Source of the DNA: Halobium salinum
Lineage (GTDB): Archaea; Halobacteriota; Halobacteria; Halobacteriales; Haloferacaceae
Length of the DNA: 64,000 bases
Direction: 5' to 3'
Assembly (NCBI RefSeq): GCF_026586625.1
Contig: NZ_JAODIW010000004.1
Coordinates: 1-64,000 of the forward strand
The translations under genes and the position numbers were made by a program. Positions 56,805 to 64,000 of the stretch are shown here, piece by piece. The notes under the pieces are model-generated. The model was not told the origin of the DNA. It saw only the letters and a program-made list of their open reading frames with translations, and made no database searches. Each line of letters starts with the position of its first letter. Position 1 is the stretch's first letter.

Positions 56805-57344
56805 ATGGTCTCCCGTAGAACCCTCCGTACCGTCGGGTCGGCGGGCGTGGCGCTGGCCGCACTCGCCGCACTCGTCGGCACCGCAGCCGCACAGCAGCCG
56901 CCGGGTGGCGTCCCACAGATTTCACTCACTGTTCAGGCCGTCGGCTCGCTGCTCCTCAATCTCGTCATCGGTATCATCGTCATCGCAGTCCTCCCCGACT
57001 ACGTCGAACGGACCGGTGCCAGACTCCGGGACGACCCGCTGATGTCCGGCTTCTGGGGTCTTCCGGTCCTCATCGGGTTAGCACTGGTGTCGATTCTCAT
57101 CATCACGCTGCTCGTGACGATTCCCGTGGCCCTCGTCGGAAGCACGGTCGCCATCGTCGCGCTCGGTCGGACCCTCGCCAGCGACTGGACCGCGGGAAGC
57201 CAGTTCAAGGCGCTCGTCGTGGGCACGCTCGTAGCCGTGCTCGTGGGACTCGTTCCGATACTGGGAGGTCTGGTCAACCTCGTCCTCTCGATGGCGGGGT
57301 TGGGTGCGATGGCTACGGAGTTCCGCGCGAGTCGAAGCGACTGA
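56805..57344 (+). CDS. Membrane protein with N-terminal signal (179 aa)
   Basis: This is a 179-residue protein. A signal-like N-terminus (VSRRTLRTVGSAGVALAALA) ends near ALVGTAAAQQPPGG. Four hydrophobic segments follow (AVGSLLLNLVIGIIVIAVLP, LPVLIGLALVSILIITLLVT, VALVGSTVAIVALGRTL, ALVVGTLVAVLVGLVPILGG). The tail is short and polar (ATEFRASRSD). The ATG at 56805 is 27 nt after a TATA-like box. The arrangement resembles small membrane proteins found near bactofilin-type genes, but none is nearby and I assign no function. Confidence 0.75.
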   Translation: MVSRRTLRTVGSAGVALAALAALVGTAAAQQPPGGVPQISLTVQAVGSLLLNLVIGIIVIAVLPDYVERTGARLRDDPLMSGFWGLPVLIGLALVSILIITLLVTIPVALVGSTVAIVALGRTLASDWTAGSQFKALVVGTLVAVLVGLVPILGGLVNLVLSMAGLGAMATEFRASRSD

Positions 57345-57369
57345 AATCGGCCCCGAGAACGGGACACAC

Positions 57370-57377
57370 ACCTTTAC
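57370..57377 (+). promoter_or_regulatory. TATA-like box of the ribbon-helix-helix gene
   Basis: The element acctttac is centred about 28 nt before the ATG at 57402. Confidence 0.5.
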
Positions 57378-57401
57378 CCCCGGGCGCTCGTAGCACGTCC
57401 C

Positions 57402-57944
57402 ATGCCGACGAACCGGCTCACGATCTCGCTCGACGACGAGGCCGAAGCCGCACTCGACGACCTGGTCGCCCGTACCGACGAATCGCGGAGCGAGGTCGTC
57501 CGCCGGGCGCTGACGTTCTACGCCGCGAACTTCGAGGCCGCGAGCGCCGACGCCGGCCCCAACCTCGAAGCCTACCACCAGATGCTCTCCTCCGGCGAGC
57601 ACGTCCTGCTCGACGTGGACTTTCTGCACTGCTTCCTCGACTACGTCGAGGACGGGTCGGGCGAGCCGAATTCAGCGTTTCTGGCGGAGGCCGACCGCGT
57701 CTCCGACTACCACGCCCACGAGTACGAACAGCGCTTCGGCTCCCTCGGAGAGCTGCTCGACTGGCTCTCCTTCTGTGGCTTCCTCACGGTCCGCCGCACC
57801 GAGGGGAGCACGTACCACGTGGTGTTCCCTTCGGAGTCCGTCAAGTGGTTCATGCTCCGGTTCGTCGAGCGCTCCAGCGCGAACTTGCCCTTCGAGCTGA
57901 CCATCGAGGAGGGCGTCTCGAAGGTGTTGCTGACGGAGTCTTGA
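57402..57944 (+). CDS. Ribbon-helix-helix (CopG-type) regulator with C-terminal domain
   Basis: This is a 180-residue protein. Residues 1-45 form the DNA-binding unit: the strand NRLTISLDDEAEAALDDLVA and helix RSEVVRRALTFYAANFEA. A ~130-residue C-terminal domain follows (VLLDVDFLHCFLDYVED, EQRFGSLGELLDWLSFCGFL, STYHVVFPSESVKWFMLRFV, LPFELTIEEGVSKVLLTES) that looks like a ligand-binding or dimerisation fold of haloarchaeal regulators. No partner toxin gene is adjacent, so an antitoxin role is not indicated. The ATG has a TATA-like box ~28 nt upstream. Target genes are unknown. Confidence 0.83.
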   Translation: MPTNRLTISLDDEAEAALDDLVARTDESRSEVVRRALTFYAANFEAASADAGPNLEAYHQMLSSGEHVLLDVDFLHCFLDYVEDGSGEPNSAFLAEADRVSDYHAHEYEQRFGSLGELLDWLSFCGFLTVRRTEGSTYHVVFPSESVKWFMLRFVERSSANLPFELTIEEGVSKVLLTES

Positions 57945-58090
57945 GTCGGTTTACGCGGCGGGTGGCACGCTCTTTCGGGAGATGGTTCAGAGTGATTCTG
58001 CTGCTGGAGACGGAGCGTCTCCGGAGGTGAGTTCCTTCCGGCGGAGCCCGGAACAGAAGGTATCGCGGTCAGAAGCTCCAAGCTCCGCTT

Positions 58091-59335
58091 TTAGCAGGGG
58101 TGTGTCGAGATATCGGCCCAGACGAGTCGGTGGTCCGAGGCTCTCCTCACGTCCTCGAGGAGATTCTGTTTCGTCGTGTTCTCGCTCGGCCAGACGACCG
58201 ACGAGGCACCCAGCGAGAGGTCCGGCGAGGGGAGGACGTAGTCTATCTGCTCGACGACACCTTCGACGTCACCGCCGGTACGTGTCGCGGTGGGGAGACC
58301 GCGTTGTGCCCCGCCGGGGCTCCTCGGGAGGCGGTCCGTGTAGAAGTCGTCGTTGTCGATAAGGAACTTCTGGGCCGGTCGAAGCGGACGCTCGTCCCGG
58401 CCCAGACCCGGCCCTGCGTTCATGTCGCCCATCAGAACGTAGGAGGCGTCGTCGTCGAGACCGCCACAGACGCCACTATCGTCGTAGATGTAGTCTTCGC
58501 CGGCGACGTAGTCCGCGAAGAACCGGACCTCGTCGTGGTTCCACTTCCCGTTGAAGTTGTTCACACCGTCGAAACCGGGCGGCGTCGGGTGTGCGAACAG
58601 CCCGTGAACCGTCTCCTCTTCGATTTCGAACGGCACGTCGACGTGGGTCTTCGAGGGGAGCCGATAGACCTCGAGTTCCTCCTCCGTGAGGTACAGCGCA
58701 GTTTCGTCGTCTTCCGGGTCCGTGACGACGCCCTCTTCGCCTGCGACCGGGATGAGATTCCCGGGCATGTCCGCCCATTCGAACGTCTGGAAGGAACGGA
58801 TGCTCGACTCGTCGATGGGGTACTTGCTCGCGATTGCGAACGCATAGTGACCCGGATACTCTCCGAACCCGAACGCATCACCCGGTCGTTCCCGGTAATT
58901 TCCGTCCTTGTTGAAATCGTAGCACCCGTCTGGAAGGACGCCTGTATTGCTCGTCGGCTGGAGCGTGTACTCGTAGTCGATACCGCTGAGCTCGTCCCGT
59001 TGTGGGACGCTGAGGTAGTTCTGGACGAAAGCGTCGATGTTCGCTCTGTCGGTGTACTTGTCCTGCTGGAAGTTGTTCGTGAGTTCGTTGACGACGAGGA
59101 TGTCCGGTCTGACTTCCTGAACGATTCGGGCGGCCGCTTCTGCTTGCGGGTCTCCCGGATTTTGAACCTGTTCGGTCTCCAGTTCGATTATATTGAACGC
59201 AGCGTAGCGCACTCCACAGCTCTGTTTTCCGTCTTGGTTTCGCTGGTGCCCGCTTGCTGTACCGACGAAGCCCGCTATAGTTGCTGTCCCACCGATCGTC
59301 TTGAGTACCTGTCGTCTGGGTTGAGAGTAAACCAT
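58091..59335 (-). CDS. Exported endonuclease/exonuclease/phosphatase-family protein
   Basis: This is a 414-residue protein with a Tat-like signal (SQPRRQVLKTIGGTATIAGF) and an EEP fold. Catalytic landmarks are the first strand VRYAAFNIIELE, the metal ligand in LVVNELTNNF, HYAFAIASKYPI, the GDxN-type YVLMGDMNAGPG, and the terminal SDHRLVWADI. A 75-residue insertion between strands is Glu-rich. Export suggests an extracellular DNase or phosphatase, for example nutrient scavenging from DNA. Codons are less GC-biased than neighbours, which hints at transfer. An ATG three codons upstream (59344) is also possible. It is transcribed alone. Confidence 0.83.
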   Translation of the reverse strand: MVYSQPRRQVLKTIGGTATIAGFVGTASGHQRNQDGKQSCGVRYAAFNIIELETEQVQNPGDPQAEAAARIVQEVRPDILVVNELTNNFQQDKYTDRANIDAFVQNYLSVPQRDELSGIDYEYTLQPTSNTGVLPDGCYDFNKDGNYRERPGDAFGFGEYPGHYAFAIASKYPIDESSIRSFQTFEWADMPGNLIPVAGEEGVVTDPEDDETALYLTEEELEVYRLPSKTHVDVPFEIEEETVHGLFAHPTPPGFDGVNNFNGKWNHDEVRFFADYVAGEDYIYDDSGVCGGLDDDASYVLMGDMNAGPGLGRDERPLRPAQKFLIDNDDFYTDRLPRSPGGAQRGLPTATRTGGDVEGVVEQIDYVLPSPDLSLGASSVVWPSENTTKQNLLEDVRRASDHRLVWADISTHPC

Positions 59336-59705
59336 CCAACACATGATTGTGACACGTTCGCATCAGCGTTTTTGCGACCTCGGTGGAAATTAACATTTAT
59401 TGATGAAGAGTTCCGCAAGCAGAGCTTCAGGAGGAAGCAGGAGTTCGGAGAAGACCGCCCGGGTGCCACTTCGTGAGGTGGACGACGCTGACCGGTTCGA
59501 GAAATCGGGGAGGAGCGTCGCTCGCCGGGCGGCTATTGCAGAAGAATCTGAAATCAGTACACCACTAACGAGTCCCCTATCCGTTCGGTAGCGCTCACAC
59601 CGTCATCGGTCGTTCACATCCGTTCATACGGGACGTGCATCCGGTACACAGCGCTCTCAACAACCCTTTTGCCCGAACGCCGAGCACTGTGCGAACAGAC
59701 CACGC
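59336..59705. other. 370-bp gap between the EEP gene and the NRAMP-like operon
   Basis: The first ~70 bp are AT-rich (ggaaattaacatttattgat near 59384-59403) and probably hold the promoter of the minus-strand EEP gene. A T-rich cccttttgcc at 59664-59673 may serve the divergent transporter operon, although it is ~38 nt from the ATG. A 63-codon frame at 59400-59591 is Ser/Arg-rich and not credible. Confidence 0.5.
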
Positions 59706-60914
59706 ATGACTCTCGTTGACAGACTGAAAGCCATCGGTCCGGGGGCGATGGTCGCCGCGGCGTTCATCGGTCCGGGAACCGTCACGACCGCGAGCGTCAC
59801 GGGCGCGCGCTTCGGCTACGCGCTCGTCTGGACCATCCTGTTCTCGGTCGTCGCCACGATAATCCTCCAGGAGATGAGCGCTCGACTCGGCCTCGTCTCC
59901 CGCGAGGGGCTCGGCGAGGCGCTTCGCGACCAGTTCGACACCGAGGCGGTGCAGTGGGCCGCGGTCGCGCTCGTCGTCTCGGCTATCGGCATCGGCACCG
60001 CCGCCTACGAGGCCGGCAACATCCTCGGCGGCGCGGCGGGGCTGGAGACCATCACGGGTATCAGCGCGACGGTGTGGGGCGCCCTGATGGGTCTCGTCGC
60101 CGGCGCCCTGCTGTGGACGGGCAGGTACAAGCTCATCGAGCGCGCGCTCGTCGGTCTCGTGGGCGTCATGGCCGTCTCCTTCCTCGTCTCGGCGGCGCTC
60201 ATCGGCCCCGACCTCTCGGCGCTCGCGCTCGGGTTCGTCCCCGGCATCCCCGAGGGGTCGCTATTCCTCATCACGGGACTCATCGGCACCACCGTCGTCG
60301 GCTACAACCTCTTTCTCCACGCCAGCAACGTCCAGGAGCGGTGGGGTGGTCCGGAGGACCTGCCCGAGTGTCGCACCGACACGGTGCTCTCCATCGTCGT
60401 CGGCGGGCTCATCACGGTCGCCATCCTCGTGACGGCCGCGGCGGCGTTCCCCGTCGGCACCGAGATTTCGGACGTGGGTCGGATGGCCGAACAGCTCCGG
60501 CCCATCGCCGGCCCGTACGCGACACTGTTCTTCAGCATTGGCCTCTTCGCCGCCGGGTTCACCAGCGCGACGACCGCGCCGCTGGCGGGGGCTTACGCCA
60601 CCGCCGGGGCGCTCGGCTGGGAGTCCGACCTGACGAGCACGAAGTTCCGCGCCGTCTGGGGGGTCATCCTCACGGTCGGCGTCTCGGCCGTGCTTCTCGG
60701 CGGCAGTCCCGTCGAAATCATCGTGTTCGCACAGGTGGTCAACGGAATCCTCCTCCCCATCGTCGCGGTGTTCCTCATCGTCGCGATGAACTCCGACAGC
60801 CTGCTCGGGGAGTACACGAACGGGACGACCGCGAACGTGCTCGGCGGCGTCGTCACGGCCATCGTCGTCTGGCTCGGCGTCCGGACCCTCCTCTCGGTGG
60901 CGGGGGTGCTCTGA
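59706..60914 (+). CDS. NRAMP-like transporter of a hydantoinase/oxoprolinase operon
   Basis: This is a 402-residue membrane protein with about eleven helices and NRAMP-family topology. Helix 1 reads IGPGAMVAAAFIGPGTVTTA, where metal-transporting NRAMPs carry DPGN, so the first metal ligand (Asp) is Gly. The helix-6 Met-Pro-His unit is replaced by VVGYNLFLHASN. The canonical manganese/iron site is therefore lost. Its stop overlaps the start of hyuA (TGATG). In Bacillus the NRAMP-like protein YcsG is encoded with 5-oxoprolinase genes, so uptake of an oxoproline- or hydantoin-type substrate is a reasonable hypothesis. Confidence 0.83.
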   Translation: MTLVDRLKAIGPGAMVAAAFIGPGTVTTASVTGARFGYALVWTILFSVVATIILQEMSARLGLVSREGLGEALRDQFDTEAVQWAAVALVVSAIGIGTAAYEAGNILGGAAGLETITGISATVWGALMGLVAGALLWTGRYKLIERALVGLVGVMAVSFLVSAALIGPDLSALALGFVPGIPEGSLFLITGLIGTTVVGYNLFLHASNVQERWGGPEDLPECRTDTVLSIVVGGLITVAILVTAAAAFPVGTEISDVGRMAEQLRPIAGPYATLFFSIGLFAAGFTSATTAPLAGAYATAGALGWESDLTSTKFRAVWGVILTVGVSAVLLGGSPVEIIVFAQVVNGILLPIVAVFLIVAMNSDSLLGEYTNGTTANVLGGVVTAIVVWLGVRTLLSVAGVL

Positions 60915-62974
60915 TGGCGGAAGAGACGCAAAAGACCCGCCTCGGCGTCGACGTGGGCGGCACGTTCACCGACGTGGTGCTCCTCACGGACGAGAACGAC
61001 CTCGTCACCGCGAAGGTCCCCTCCACCGCGGACCAGTCCGTCGGCGTCGTCGACGGCATCGAGAAGGCGTGTGCCGAAGCCGGCGTCGACCCCGCCGAGG
61101 TGGACGCGTTCACCCACGCGATGACCGTCTCGGTGAACGCCCTGTTGGAGGAAGACGGCGCGAAGACCGCGCTCGTCACGACGGAGGGGTTCCGCGACGT
61201 GTTGGAAATCGGTCGACAGGCCCGGCCCGACCTCTACGACCTCGACGCGACGAAGCCGGCGCCGCTCGTCCCCCGACGCCGACGCTTCGAGGTCGACGAG
61301 CGCGCGACCGTCGAAGGCGTCGAACGGGAAGTCGACCCGGCGGAGGTCCGAGCGGTCGCGGACCGAATCCGCGACGACGGCGCCGAGAGCGTCGCCGTCT
61401 CTCTGTTGCACGCCTACGCGCACCCGGAGAACGAGCGGCGGGTCGCCGAGACGCTGCGCGACGAACTCGACGTCCCCGTCTCGGCCTCCCACGAGACGCT
61501 CGCGGAGTTCCGCGAGTTCGAGCGCACCTCCACCACGGCAGTCGACGCCTACGTCACCCCACCGATTCGCGACTACGTCGGCAGGCTCGTCGACCGCGCG
61601 GACGACCTCGGGCTCCCGGTCCCGCGCATCATGCAGGCCAACGGCGGCATCGCCGCGGCCGAGACCGTCCGAAACCACGCGGTGACGACGGTCATGTCCG
61701 GACCGGCGGCGGGCGTCGTCGGCGCCGCGTCGGCCGTCGGCGACGCGGCCGGCGCCGACCCGGCGGACGAGGGCGAGGACGACGACTCCTCGCACCGCGG
61801 GCTCGTCACCTTCGACATGGGCGGCACCTCCTCGGACGTGAGCCTCGTCCGCGACGGCGAGGCAGAGCGGACGACGAGCGCCGAAATCAACGACCGGCCG
61901 GTGAAGACCCCGATGGTCGACGTGAACACCGTCGGCGCCGGGGGCGGCTCGGTCGCGTGGGTCGACGACGGCGGCGCCCTGCGGGTGGGGCCGCGCTCCG
62001 CCGGCGCCGAGCCGGGACCGGCCTGCTACGGCCGCGGCGGCACCGACCCGACCGTGACGGACGCGAACGTCGTCCTCGGCTATATCGGCGAGAGCACGGC
62101 GCTCGGCGGGGAACTCTCCCTCGACGCCGAGGCGGCCCGCGACGCCCTGTCGGGACTCGCCGACGAGGCCGACCTCGACGGGCCAGTCGAGGCCGCTCGC
62201 GGCGTCTACCGCATCGCCAACGCGAACATGACGCGGGCGATTCGCGCCATCACGGTCGAGCGCGGCCACGACCCGCGACGGTTCGCCCTCGTCGCCTTTG
62301 GCGGCGCGGGGCCGATGCACGCCGCCGCGCTCGCGGACGACCTCGACGTCGACACCGTGGTCGTCCCCCGCGCCTGTGGGGTGCTCTCCGCGTACGGCCT
62401 GCTCTCGGCCGACGAGAAACACGACGCGGTGAAGACCCTGCGGACGCCCGTCGCCGACCTCGACGACGGCGTCGTCGCCGACGCCTTCGACAGCCTCGCC
62501 GACGACGTGCTCGCGGACTGTTCGGACCCCGAGGCCGCCTCGGTCGAGCGCGCGATGGACCTCCGGTACGTCGGCCAGTCGTTCGAACTGACGGTCCCCG
62601 TCTCGCTGCCGTTCGACCCCGAGGCCGTCACCGCGGCGTTCCACGACGCCCACGAGTCGGCGTACGGCTACCGGATGGACGACGCCGTCGAACTCGTCAA
62701 CGTGCGCGCCACGGCGGTCGTCGAGCGCGACCCGGTCGACGTGCGCTACGAGGGTGGGACGGACCCCCAGAAGGACACCCGCGAGGCGAACTTCGGCGGC
62801 GAGTACCACGACACGCCCGTGTACGTCCGCGAGCGGGTCCCTCTCGGGACCACACTGTCCGGGCCCGCGGTGTTCGAAGGTGACGAGTCCACCGTCGTGG
62901 TGCCCCCGGCGTGGGACGCCGAGGTCGACGAGCGCGGGACGCTCGTGCTGACGCGGGGAGGTGACGGGAAGTGA
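60914..62974 (+). CDS. hyuA: Hydantoinase/oxoprolinase family protein, subunit A
   Basis: This is a 686-residue ASKHA-fold protein. The ATP-binding loop is LGVDVGGTFTDVVLLTDEND, and the family core follows as FTHAMTVSVNALLEEDGAKT, EFERTSTTAVDAYVTPPIRD, RIMQANGGIAAAETV, VTFDMGGTSSDVSLVRDGEA, TVGAGGGSVAWVDDGG, PGPACYGRGGTDPTVTDANV and FALVAFGGAGPMHAAALADD. With subunit B it performs ATP-dependent hydrolysis of a cyclic amide such as 5-oxoproline, hydantoin or N-methylhydantoin. It overlaps the transporter stop (TGATG) and the subunit B start (GTGA), so it is the middle gene of a coupled operon. An acidic insertion (DPADEGEDDDSS) lies near residue 280. Confidence 0.94.
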   Translation: MAEETQKTRLGVDVGGTFTDVVLLTDENDLVTAKVPSTADQSVGVVDGIEKACAEAGVDPAEVDAFTHAMTVSVNALLEEDGAKTALVTTEGFRDVLEIGRQARPDLYDLDATKPAPLVPRRRRFEVDERATVEGVEREVDPAEVRAVADRIRDDGAESVAVSLLHAYAHPENERRVAETLRDELDVPVSASHETLAEFREFERTSTTAVDAYVTPPIRDYVGRLVDRADDLGLPVPRIMQANGGIAAAETVRNHAVTTVMSGPAAGVVGAASAVGDAAGADPADEGEDDDSSHRGLVTFDMGGTSSDVSLVRDGEAERTTSAEINDRPVKTPMVDVNTVGAGGGSVAWVDDGGALRVGPRSAGAEPGPACYGRGGTDPTVTDANVVLGYIGESTALGGELSLDAEAARDALSGLADEADLDGPVEAARGVYRIANANMTRAIRAITVERGHDPRRFALVAFGGAGPMHAAALADDLDVDTVVVPRACGVLSAYGLLSADEKHDAVKTLRTPVADLDDGVVADAFDSLADDVLADCSDPEAASVERAMDLRYVGQSFELTVPVSLPFDPEAVTAAFHDAHESAYGYRMDDAVELVNVRATAVVERDPVDVRYEGGTDPQKDTREANFGGEYHDTPVYVRERVPLGTTLSGPAVFEGDESTVVVPPAWDAEVDERGTLVLTRGGDGK

Positions 62975-64000
62975 GTGAAGAAATCGACGCCGTCACCCTC
63001 GAAATCATGCGCAACCAGTTCGAGAGCGTCGCCGAGGAGATGGGGCAGGTGCTCGTCACGAGCGCCTACTCGCCGAACATCAAGGAGCGACGGGACTGCT
63101 CGACCGCGCTGTTCGACGCCGACGGCCGACTCGTCGCGCAGGCCGAACACATCCCGGTCCACCTCGGCGCCATGCCGGAGGCGGTCGACGCCGTGCTCGA
63201 CCGGGACCCGGAGCCGGGCGACGTGTTCGTCCTCAACGACCCGTTCGAGGGCGGCACGCACCTCCCGGACGTGACGATGGTCTCCCCCGTCGCTCCCGAC
63301 GGAGAGGTACTGGGATACGCCGTCTCCCGTGCTCACCACGCCGACGTGGGCGGGATGGCCCCGGGGAGCATGCCGGCGGGGGCGCGCGAAATTTTCCAGG
63401 AGGGCCTCCGGCTTCCCCCGACCAGACTCGTCGCCGGCGGCGACCCCGTCGACGACGTGATGAACCTCCTGCTCGCGAACGTCCGCAACCCGAGCGAGCG
63501 CCGGGCGGACCTCCGAGCCCAGATAGCGGCCAACGACCGCGCCGAGGAACGCGTCGGCGACCTCGTCGCCGACCACGGGGAAGAGAGAGTGCTCGCGGCG
63601 TTCGACGCCGTGATGGACTACTCCCGCGAGCGCGTGACGAGCGAACTCCGGGAGTTGCCGGGCGGCGAGTTCGCCGCCCGCGACGTGCTGGAGGGCGACG
63701 GTGTGACCGACGACGACGTGCCCATCGAGGCCACCGTCACGGTCGACGGCGACACCCTGACCGTGGACTTCGCGGGCACCGCCGACCAGGTCGCCGGCAA
63801 CGTGAACGCCCCGCTCGCGGTCGCCAAGAGCGCGGTGTACTTCGTCGTGCGCTGTGTGACGGACCCCGAGATACCCCCGAACGCGGGCTGTTACGCCCCC
63901 ATCGACGTGCGGGTGCCGGAGGGCTCCCTGCTCAACCCGAACCCGCCGGCCGCCGTCGTCGGCGGCAACGTCGAGACCAGCCAGCGCGTCACCGACGTGA
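62971..64000 (+). CDS. hyuB: Hydantoinase/oxoprolinase family protein, subunit B (runs off the window)
   Basis: The first 343 codons are present and the gene continues past the right edge. The GTG start overlaps the hyuA stop. Family landmarks are [20 protein letters not shown] at the N-terminus, [40 protein letters not shown], the His pair in [20 protein letters not shown], and [20 protein letters not shown]. Subunit B supplies the hydrolase active site that works with the ATP-binding subunit A. Full-length relatives are about 500-580 residues, so roughly 60-65 percent is visible. Confidence 0.93.
   Translation, partial: MSEEIDAVTLEIMRNQFESVAEEMGQVLVTSAYSPNIKERRDCSTALFDADGRLVAQAEHIPVHLGAMPEAVDAVLDRDPEPGDVFVLNDPFEGGTHLPDVTMVSPVAPDGEVLGYAVSRAHHADVGGMAPGSMPAGAREIFQEGLRLPPTRLVAGGDPVDDVMNLLLANVRNPSERRADLRAQIAANDRAEERVGDLVADHGEERVLAAFDAVMDYSRERVTSELRELPGGEFAARDVLEGDGVTDDDVPIEATVTVDGDTLTVDFAGTADQVAGNVNAPLAVAKSAVYFVVRCVTDPEIPPNAGCYAPIDVRVPEGSLLNPNPPAAVVGGNVETSQRVTDV

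Noticed and set aside
59400-59591. 63-codon plus-strand frame in the gap before the NRAMP-like gene
   Set aside because: It is Ser/Arg-rich, has no TATA-like spacing and probably overlaps the promoter of the divergent EEP gene.
60593-62809. Long minus-strand frame opposite hyuA
   Set aside because: It is a composition-driven shadow; hyuA has all family motifs and coupled neighbours.
1-64000. CRISPR arrays, rRNA and tRNA genes, insertion sequences
   Set aside because: I looked for regularly spaced repeats, conserved rRNA segments, TpsiC-arm signatures and transposase motifs and found none I could support.

Overview
The window is a haloarchaeal (class Halobacteria) chromosome segment. Evidence: high GC with GC-rich third codon positions, an acidic Asp/Glu-rich proteome, Tat-type lipoprotein signals, archaeal information-processing genes (XPB, Bax1, Dph2, archaeal-type IleRS), a haloarchaeal menaquinone gene set, HTH_10 (bacterio-opsin-activator-like) regulators, and many genes whose TATA-like box lies about 26-31 nt before the start codon, which implies leaderless mRNAs. 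I saw no rRNA gene, tRNA gene, CRISPR array, transposase or integrase. Most of it reads as core chromosome with small accessory patches.

Layout. 0.4-9.3 kb: an NSUN-type RNA m5C methyltransferase overlapping a PUA-like partner, a 720-bp empty stretch, then the nucleotide-excision-repair pair Bax1 and XPB, separated by a lipoprotein and a Ser/Thr/Asn-rich NosD-like beta-helix surface protein. 9.5-12.3 kb: a NitT/TauT-type ABC importer (ATPase, permease, Tat lipoprotein) with overlapping genes. 12.5-19.7 kb: aminotransferase, flavin reductase, a collapsed ornithine-cyclodeaminase-family pseudogene, a YchF-like GTPase, an HTH_10 regulator, a DUF4097-like and bactofilin-like gene pair, and a small protein preceded by a leaderless upstream ORF. 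19.7-25.5 kb: three tandem paralogous lipoproteins with TGATG junctions, ileS, and a GNAT gene with a terminal frameshift.

25.5-39 kb: a menaquinone cluster, menF-menD-(two membrane proteins)-menB, then a low-GC accessory patch, then menA-menC-acyl-CoA ligase (possible menE)-enoyl-CoA hydratase. The patch (31.15-34.19 kb) is the most unusual part of the window. Four copies of an imperfect ~56-bp repeat form two inverted pairs, each enclosing one small gene: a 54-aa membrane protein and a 216-aa lipoprotein. A Ni/Co-type permease, a Rieske protein and a Nudix remnant follow. A 71-bp imperfect palindrome sits between menA and menC.

39-48.5 kb: DUF5518 membrane protein, 2Fe-2S ferredoxin, AAC(3)-like acetyltransferase, rhodanese-metallo-beta-lactamase fusion, ferritin-like protein, RsmC-like methyltransferase, a MinD/ParA plus degenerate RecA-fold pair, an esterase, small membrane proteins, a purine-rich tandem repeat, and a YlbF-like protein ending in a CC motif. 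48.5-64 kb: two tandem membrane proteins joining an Mrr-like cytoplasmic domain to a secreted domain, a carboxylesterase, an isolated nuoCD gene, a second HTH_10 regulator, dph2, a secreted EEP-family nuclease/phosphatase, and an operon of an NRAMP-like transporter with hydantoinase/oxoprolinase subunits A and B that runs off the right end.

Genes that probably work together: XPB with Bax1; the three ABC genes; the men genes; the MinD-like and RecA-like pair; the DUF4097 and bactofilin pair; and the NRAMP-like transporter with HyuA and HyuB. Several decayed pieces (cyclodeaminase, Nudix, GNAT C-terminus) and repeat elements point to ongoing small-scale rearrangement.
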